DNA of 64,000 bases, from contig NC_088711.1 in NCBI RefSeq assembly GCF_963576615.1, positions 58,570,248-58,634,247 on the forward strand, in the 5' to 3' direction. Source of the DNA: Watersipora subatra (taxonomy: Eukaryota > Bryozoa > Gymnolaemata > Cheilostomatida > Watersiporidae). The notes beneath the pieces were generated by a model, which saw only the letters and a program-made list of their open reading frames with translations, ran no database searches and had not been told where the DNA came from. The stretch's first letter is position 1, and each line of letters starts with the position of its first letter. Below, one piece after another: positions 37,801 to 46,800 of the stretch. The position numbers were made by a program, and so were the translations under genes.

Positions 37801-40800
37801 ACACTACATGTATTGCTCTTTCATCAAATTTATTGCGTTTTGGATAATTTTCATAGTTTAAATTAACAGCCTTTCCATAGATTGAGTATATTGCATACTC
37901 GAGCTTTTTCTATAAGAAACAAGAAGATTACACACTGTAGCAAATACAAACTGTATTAAATATATTATAATTTGACTCCATAACATTTATTTTACAAATA
38001 ACTTACTAAAGATGTAAAAAGGAACACATTACATAATTCTCTGGTAATCTGACCTGTTTATCTGCCTTTTTAATCAACTTTTTTTCTGAATACACCAAGA
38101 GATACAATATCTTTAAATATAAATTCTTAATAAAAATGACACTCCCGAATATATCTATTGTCTTGTGATTGCAAGCTTGGCTTGAAATCTATGCATATTT
38201 TATTTTAGTTGCCAGAAACTTGTCCAACCTTGACCTAAACTACATTTAAGTTAGCCCTCCTTTTAACTAGCCTTTTTTAACTAGCCCTCTTTCAACTAGC
38301 CCTCCTTGCAGCTAGCCCTCCCCTCAGCTAGCCATTCCTTCAACTAAACTTTGTGAATAGCCCTCTACTCAGCAAACCCTTCCCCTTGCAACTAGCCCCT
38401 CCCCTTGCAAATAGCCCTTCCCCTTGCAACTAGCCCTGGCCCTTGCAACTAGCCCTTCCCCTCGCAACTAGCCCTGCCCCTTGCAACTAGCCCTTTCCCT
38501 TGCAAATAGCCCCTCCCCTTGCAAATAGCCCTTCCCCTTGCAACTAGCCCTGGCCCTTGCAACTAGCCCTTCCCCTCGCAACTAGCCCTGCCCCTTGCAA
38601 CTAGCCCTTTCCCTTGCAAATAGCCCTTCCCCTTGCAACTAGCCCTGCCTCTTGCAACTAGCCCTTCCCCTTGCAACTAGCCCTTCCCCTTGCAACTAGC
38701 CCTGCCCCTTGCAACTAGCCCTTCCCCTTGCAACTAGCCCTTCCCTTGCAACTAGCCCCTCCCCTTGTAACTAGCCCCTCCCCTTGCAACTAGCCCTTCC
38801 CCTTGCAACTAGCCCTGCCCCTTGCAACTAGCCCTTCCCCTTGCAACTAGCCCTTTCCCTTGCAACTAGCCCTTCCCCTTGCAACTAGCCCTGGCCCTTG
38901 CAACTAGCCCTTCCCCTCGCAACTAGCCCTGCCCCTTGCAACTAGCCCTTCCCCTTGCAACTAGCCCTTCCTCTTGCAACTAGCCCTGCCCCTTGCAACT
39001 AGCCCTTCCCCTCGCAACTAGCCCTGCCCCTTGCAACTAGCCCTTTCCCTTGCAAATAGCCCTTCCCCTTGCAACTAGCCCTGCCTCTTGCAACTAGCCC
39101 TTCCCCTTGCAACTAGCCCTTCCCCTTGCAACTAGCCCTGCCCCTTGCAACTAGCCCTTCCCCTTGCAACTAGCCCTTCCCTTGCAACTAGCCCCTCCCC
39201 TTGTAACTAGCCCCTCCCCTTGCAACTAGCCCTTCCCCTTGCAACTAGCCCTGCCCCTTGCAACTAGCCCTTCCCCTTGCAACTAGCCCTTTCCCTTGCA
39301 ACTAGCCCTTCCCCTTGCAACTAGCCCTGGCCCTTGCAACTAGCCCTTCCCCTCGCAACTAGCCCTGCCCCTTGCAACTAGCCCTTCCCCTTGCAACTAG
39401 CCCTTCCTCTTGCAACTAGCCCTGCCCCTTGCAACTAGCCCTTCCCTTGCAACTAGCCCCTCCCCTTGCAACTAGCCCCTCCCCTTGCAACTAGCGCTAC
39501 CCTGAACTAGTCCTGTTTTCAACTAGCTCTCAGCATGTCAGATGTCCAGGGTGGTAGAATTGTGAGGTACTCACTATATACTTTTATTATAGAGGAGTCG
39601 AGTCAGCTGTTAACCTGTACAAGACCTTCGTAGAAAAGAACAGTCAAGGCAGCGTCAGCAGAGCAGGCCAGCAATTTGCAGAAGCCTCACTAGTACGTAG
39701 CCGTGAACCAAGCATTTCGAGAGCTCAAGTAACGTTAGGAAGAGCGCCGAGCCCTTCTAGAGCATTACATATCATCACTGGAGCACAGTCTAGACGACAT
39801 TCGATTGCGACTGGAAGACCTGATGGCTTGTTAAAAGTGGACATAAACACCACCAGGTTAGTTTTGTTAAACGTCAGTAGAAGCTTTTGGTGTCCCTTAC
39901 AACCCATTTTATACCTTAAATCTTCCTGTAGCATTCTATTTCATTTCTGGCTTCATTCCTGGCTCTGTATTCACCAAACCACAGCATTGTTATTGTTATT
40001 ATCATAATTCCTCTTTTTTAAAAATCTCCTTGTTTTTCTTTAATAAGCCTAAAGAAATCAAATAAATATACAAAAAGTAAATAATATGCTTCTTAAAGTT
40101 AAATTCACTCATAACTATTATTCTGTAGTATCCTAAAAGTATTTAACATTATATAACAAATCTATATACAATAAAATCATCAACATATGAACTGCTTTTA
40201 GCTTTAAAATGTTCTGGAACATTCTGGAACACTTCAAAACAGATAAAAGTTGTTCAAAAGAAATAGTAATATTATTATGTAACTGTTACTAGTGAATGCA
40301 GAAGGTAAGATTTGTGATTTGTGATTTTTGTGGTTCTCAGTTTCAAAGGACTTATAAATGTATTTGTTGTTTGTGGTTTTGCACTTGCACCAAACAGAGC
40401 TGATTCTAAAATAAGTCACTCAAATGTTTGTATTTAAGTAATCAAATTTTATATTAGGTAAGCATAGTATTAAAAAATAACTTAGTTTATGATATGGTTA
40501 GTATTAGCCTCTGGACCTTGTGATTGCCTCATATTAGCACTCACCAACTGATGAGTGATGTAGATAAAAAATAATATGTGAGCAGACAATTTCTAATAGT
40601 TTTAAAATAGGAATAGATATAATTTGTTGAGTATTATTGAAGAACAAAGTGTACATGCCTGGTACATAAATGACTTACCATCTGTTAAAAATATCTTATT
40701 CACAGCCCGGCTGAGTACAAATCATTTCAAAGTGAGGTTCCACAACGCCGACAGCCGCCACCCAAACCGGCGAGATCTACAATCGGCTCAGAAGTGCCTC

Positions 40801-43800
40801 GGGCTGCATCTCTACCCCGAACTGTGCCTCATCCAATTATAAGTCAAATTGTTCATCCATCCAGCAACATAGCAACAGGAGGGGAGAGGGAAAGCATTTT
40901 TGCAAGCAGGTCTGTATGATTAACTTTGGAATTTATATAGCTTTTAATTGATATAGCTTTTAATTGATATAGCTTTTAATTGATATAGCTTTTAATTGAT
41001 ATAGCTTTTAATTGATATAGCTTTTAATTGATATAGCTTTTAATTGATATAGCTTTTAATTGATATAGCTTTTAATTGATATAGCTTTTAATATATACCC
41101 AAAAAATACATTAGACTTTAAAAGTGTTGTCTGATTTTTCCTTACTCTCATTTTCTTTGTTTTGTCCCTCTATAGGAGTTAGAGTGAATTTTGTACAAAT
41201 GTTTGTACAAAATATTACAAAAATTTTTGTATAAATCAAAATGCATCAATTCTATAAATATACATTGTTTAGGTAGGAATGTACATGGATGTTTAGATAA
41301 GTAATCCATGCAGTACTGTACATAGTAATGTTACATTTTATTGCAGATCATTACCACTAAATATATGTAGATAATTGTTTTGTTTTGTGAGCGTAGATAC
41401 TAAATTAAGAAAATAAAAAAGACGTTTTTTCACTGTACTATCCTGTTTTAGGTATTTTTTCATAGTATGGTAACGGATTAATTTGTATTTAGTTACTTTA
41501 TATAGGAAATATTGCTTTGTCATACGAGCACATTGACATATGAACTCAGTCCCACAACGCATCAAGCTTGTATGTCAAGGTATGACTGTACCTCAGCCAG
41601 TATAGCCTTAGGAACATGGGAGCAAATGTAGTTAAGCATGCCTGATATAAATCAACTACCATACTTTTCGGAGTATTAGCCACTACTTTATTCTGATGTA
41701 TTGACCCATGCGGCTTATATAAAGGTGCGGCTATTCTGTGGCTTTTTCTTTCACCGCTAGGGCGCATCAACCGGAGTCTCCGGTTAGTGCGCCTCTAGCG
41801 GTGAAAGAAAATAAGAAACAATGCCTAACAGTACTGTTCCGCTAGGCACTGGGTTAAAAAGCGCCGGTTAATGCGGAGCAGGGCCTAACGGTACTGTTCC
41901 GTTTTAACCAGCAAAGTTGCTGCCGTGTTAAATAGCACCGCCATCGGTTCTGCGGCCTATACAAAAGGTGCAGCCTATGTAGTGTTTTATTATCGTTTTT
42001 TTGAAAATAAAGCAGATGCGGCTTATATAGGGGGTGCGGTTAATAGTCCGAAAAGTACGGTACACTTTTTAGTGGCATAGTCAACTAAGTCTGAGTTATT
42101 ATCCAATCTCAAGAACCTTGGGCTATTTAGCTTAATCATTAGCCTTTTTGGAGCTTGGTCTATGAACTGTAAATACTATAGTACAGGTGTACATACAGAG
42201 GTTATGAGGAACTCCGTGAGAACTAAGTTGGCACAGGCTCATGAGTAGTTAGTGAACCATTGGCTGCTCTTTAGAAAAGTTGCCTTAGAAATGTTGGTGT
42301 ACGTGTCGGAGCGTGGGCACCCCTCGCATATTTTAAATTGAACTAAGTTAACCCGGCTGAGCTTGTATGATTATGCTAAAGAAAAAAAGAAATAAACCAA
42401 ATAATAACTTTTATTTCCATTCTGGACTCACTAATGTGTAGCTAGAGTGTGGGCTGCTAACGAAACAAAGAGTACAAATCCAAACAAAAACAAACAATGT
42501 TCTACCATGGATATTTTTTAGATCAATCGGTTCCCAGCCAGTTGTTGTGCCTATTAAACCATTTGCAATGCCAAAGAATGAGCCGGAAACAGTTGAATTT
42601 AAAGTTCGCGCTGTGAAAGCACCTAAACAATTCTGGCAACCTGCCAAAGAAGGTGAGTAATTTGTTAGCCTCAATACCAATGTAAGCCTGGTATAAGGGC
42701 TAGAGCTAGTGCCATAGATGCCTCCGGCCTTTGCAGTTTCTGTCTTTAATATCATTTGCACAGTATTAATTTTTGGTGCTTTTTCTAACTTTCATAGCTT
42801 GTAGTATCTTTCTAGTTTCTTTTTCCAAATTTTTATTTTGTATATACACAAGTATACATCTACAATTATTTATATACACAAGTATACATCTACAATTATT
42901 TATATACACAAGTATACATCTACAATTATTTATATACACAAATACACATCTCCAATTTTTTACAGTTTTCATTCATAGAGCCTGCACAAACGTAATCTTA
43001 TCATGAAAAGTGATAGCCCTACAAATCAATACATATGTGTATGTACATATTGTTGACAACTATTTTGCAAAGCAAAGACAGGGCTTGATATGCCATATGT
43101 CAATTCCCTTACTGAAATTAGTAATACAGCACCAAAGGAGTTTGGTTTTTCCATAATTGGTCCAGTTATTAGGAAACAGAGAGGTAATAAATCTAGTTTG
43201 ATTATATGATCAGGTGAGTTCAACTGAAATGCAGTTAATAGAATATTTAATGTCTGTCAAATCTGATTTGTCATGAAATTGTTAACCCGCTTTGTCTATA
43301 ATTTCTTTCAAATGCTTGTTAAATACCTATAATTTTAAAAACCAATAACAGTGAGCCCTGTTCAACCTTACGCAGGGGAAGCGTCGCAAAACCAGGATAA
43401 AGAGCCTGCCAAAGACTACTGGGAGCTTATGAAGAACCAGCCAGACCACTTGCCTGGAATGGTCGATCCTCTGATAGTTGATGACACTCAGGGAGACTTT
43501 GGGGGAAACCCTATCATCCATCCAGAAAGTAAAGTCTGGTTTCTATACACCTTCTAAGCCATCAAATGCGGGGCTGTATGTCAGGCAAACAACAAGAGTT
43601 ATGAACATACTCTCCATGCTATGCACAACTTATGCATGATTCTATGCCTTCATGTCTCATGTGATTGCTGGTGTTTACAGAATTGAATGGACAGGTGATT
43701 GCGCTGATAGTGATGTCCTTTGTGCTGAACTTTAGCACATGTATCTAATTGTTATAAAATTTTTGAGCATTTCATTGTCTAGCAGCTTGTTCAGGCGTAA

Positions 43801-46800
43801 TTGAACTTCTGAATAAGAAAAGAACGAGTAGGGCATACCGTCAATAGGAGAACTAATTATAAACAAAAGCACATGCGTTTACCTAATTACACTAAGTGTC
43901 AATATGTAGGGCAGTTATTGGCAAGGTCGGAGACATCAGCTAGTTATAACATATTTCAAGAGCTTCCCAGAAATTTTTGGTCCAGGTTTTACTTTGACAT
44001 AATCGAACTGAACAGGTGGTCATAACTTACAGGGGATCAACAAGGTCCTCAAGTATTTTACGGGTGTCTCTAGGAACTGATGTATCAATGAGATCAGAGA
44101 CAACGGTGCCATTCTCCATCAATAGTTCTATGTCCTTTTCTTTAGGACATTTTTTGCATTAGTTTAATTAGTTTTTGCATTTACATCATTTCTTAGGAAA
44201 TGATGTCAATGTCCAAAAAAAACTAATTACAGAACTAAGACTATGTGTTTGGTTAACTAAGTGTCACTATGTAGGGCAGCTATCTGCAAGGTCTTACAAC
44301 ATCAGCTAATAATAACCAGTGGATATTTCAACGCTTTGAAGTGTCAGCATTTTACTCTGGCTGTCCTTGCTAGTACAGATCACGGAAACACATAACACAG
44401 TTATAAAGTTTGTTTTTGACATTTATGCATAAAAGTTTCTATGATGACACTCGTAATACAAATTGATAATGTATAATATAAATTTGAATAATTAAACTTT
44501 TGTAACAATTTTTTTGATTTTTGTTCCATTATTTGAGAGGGACTTTAGTTTTATTACAAAATTAACTACTTTCAGTACATTTCGAACATTTTAGTTTTAA
44601 AACATAATTGCTGCCAATTAGTCATCCAATCATGAGAAAGCAGCAAGTGTAGATATCAGGCACTCCTGATACACGTAAATATACCAGCATTTACTGTTAA
44701 TGTCAGTCAATACCAGCAGATTTCCTAAAAAATTATGGCAACATTTTTTCATATGCTTTAGCTTAAGTCAACAGATTCTTCAGTATTTCTGCTGATTATG
44801 TATGAATGCTTCTGAAAAAATAGTCTAACACTGTTTTTTGTCAGATATTAATCGGGGACAGCGGTAAAGTTATTATTATTATTCTTACAGTAATATTATT
44901 GTTATCTAGCAAAGTTATAACTCGATTTACATTAACCCAGGTGAATAGTTTGTATCTGAAGTACCTTAAAATAAGTACAATTATTGTGAATAAATTTGCT
45001 CAAAAACCCACAAAAAGCTATAAGCTGCTACAAGAGCAACCATTTTGCAGGAGATCTATACTCAGACTCAAGCTTTTACACGACCAAAGACAGAATGTAC
45101 CCGACTATCCCCGAACAGATGCGACTATGCAAGATGATATCAAGCATTCTCGAAGCCCCAGGTGCTATGAGATCTCGGGGTGGCAAGATGTACCACCAGC
45201 GCAAAAACTGTGCTGAAAAATGGGCGAAGGAGTCTATGGGGCAGAAATATGAGCCACCATACAGCGGCCTTGACTCAGGTGACTATCACAGAGGTCATCC
45301 AGTAATTTTGATTTCAATTTTGTTTGTTGATATAACTTACCCTAAATAAAAATTGAAACATCCATAAATGTGTGAGTGTATTATGTCTCAGTTTACTTGG
45401 CAAAAGATTAACTCAATCATCACATAGCCATAGATGCCTTGTTGGTGATCAAACCTATCTATCCAGCTTGGATTATTATTTATAAAGCTCAGAATGACCT
45501 TGCCCTCACCTTATACATTATTGCATCACGGTCAAGTACATTCTGCATACCCTTTTCTGTCCATCAGTGTACACACGCCCCTACACCGATGTCCCCCATT
45601 GGCCTAGCAGAATGAAAGAGAACCTCTCAGTAGACGAACTCGAGAGACTTGAGCATAACACGGAGAACATCTCAAAACATGACCTCTTGCCTCCTGTTGT
45701 CGCCTTTGACATTAATTCGGCTTTGACCAGAAGTCGAAATCACGGAAAAGGAGTCGATCTGTACAGGAAAAATGCGGAGCGTGCAGAAGAGTTCACTATT
45801 GATGAGAACAACAGACAGCAGCTGTCGCATTTCAACAGGCTGGATGATCAGTTGCAACAGAATGTGGTTAGAAAAACGGAGTACAAATCCCCATGGAAAG
45901 CGGCGTGGGAAGGAAATATAGAGAGAGCATTCGCTCCTGATGATCCATGCGCTGTGCAGTCGGTTCATGATGAGCCGGACCTTAGACAGGATCGGTCTTC
46001 ACACGCCCTTGGGTACGACCACCAGCAGGTATGTGTCACCTTATGTCATATTAACTCAGTTCTCAGGGTAAATTAGCTAATGAGTTTGTAAAGTGTTACA
46101 TGACTTATTGTGGATAACTTGAGTTGAGCTGCTGTCTAATCTGCTGACAAAATTTCAAACGATTTACACCAAAGACTATAACCAATAGTCCACCGTCGAC
46201 TTGATAAACTGCCAATAATGATGATGATGGCTAGCAATGCTCGGTTCGCTAAACATTTTTATGGACTTTTATGGACTTTTATGGATTTTTATACATTATG
46301 TTTGCATGATGCGCATGATTCGCAAATTTGAGCCAATCGCAAGTTAACCACACTGTAAAAACAGCATAAATCTGCAAGCTAAGCGAGTTGTGCTATTTGC
46401 AAAACTTTATCGACTCCATCGTGTTTGCGAATAATGGAAACAGCAACTTGCGAACGATGCGCATTAAAACACAGTGCCTTAAATACGCATTAGAATACAG
46501 CATTAAAATAAAATTAAAATACAATTTTAAACATTCTCAATACTTTCGTCGTCCTTTCCCGTGGTCGTCCTTTCCCGTGTTTGCGTCGCTAACACGGGGA
46601 ATCGCTGACACTTAACAAAAGATGAAAGCAACTGTGATCTGTTATCGGTCATTTGGCAGCATTAAAACTCATTTCAACACAAATGGTGATGGCCACATGT
46701 GCAGTCAGTGAACTCCATAGACCTATTAACTATACCTGTATAGTTAATAGGTCTATGGTGCACTCAATGAGATTTGCTGCTTGCACATGGAAGTTTTTAG

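Larger units (their letters stand above)
29353..39592 (+). other. Intron 2 of the PDZ gene (10.2 kb)
   Basis: No coding exon recognised inside. It contains MITE-like repeats (about 30676-31104, 32190-32646, 33208-33596), a CpG-rich segment (about 32650-32800), two large minisatellites (35340-36480 and 38270-39510) and, elsewhere, AT-rich sequence in which I see nothing (29.4-30.6, 31.3-32.1, 33.6-35.3 and 36.5-38.2 kb). Confidence 0.7.

Noticed and set aside
38270-39510. CRISPR-like regular array
   Set aside because: The units are contiguous with no unique spacers and the context is an animal intron; it is a minisatellite.
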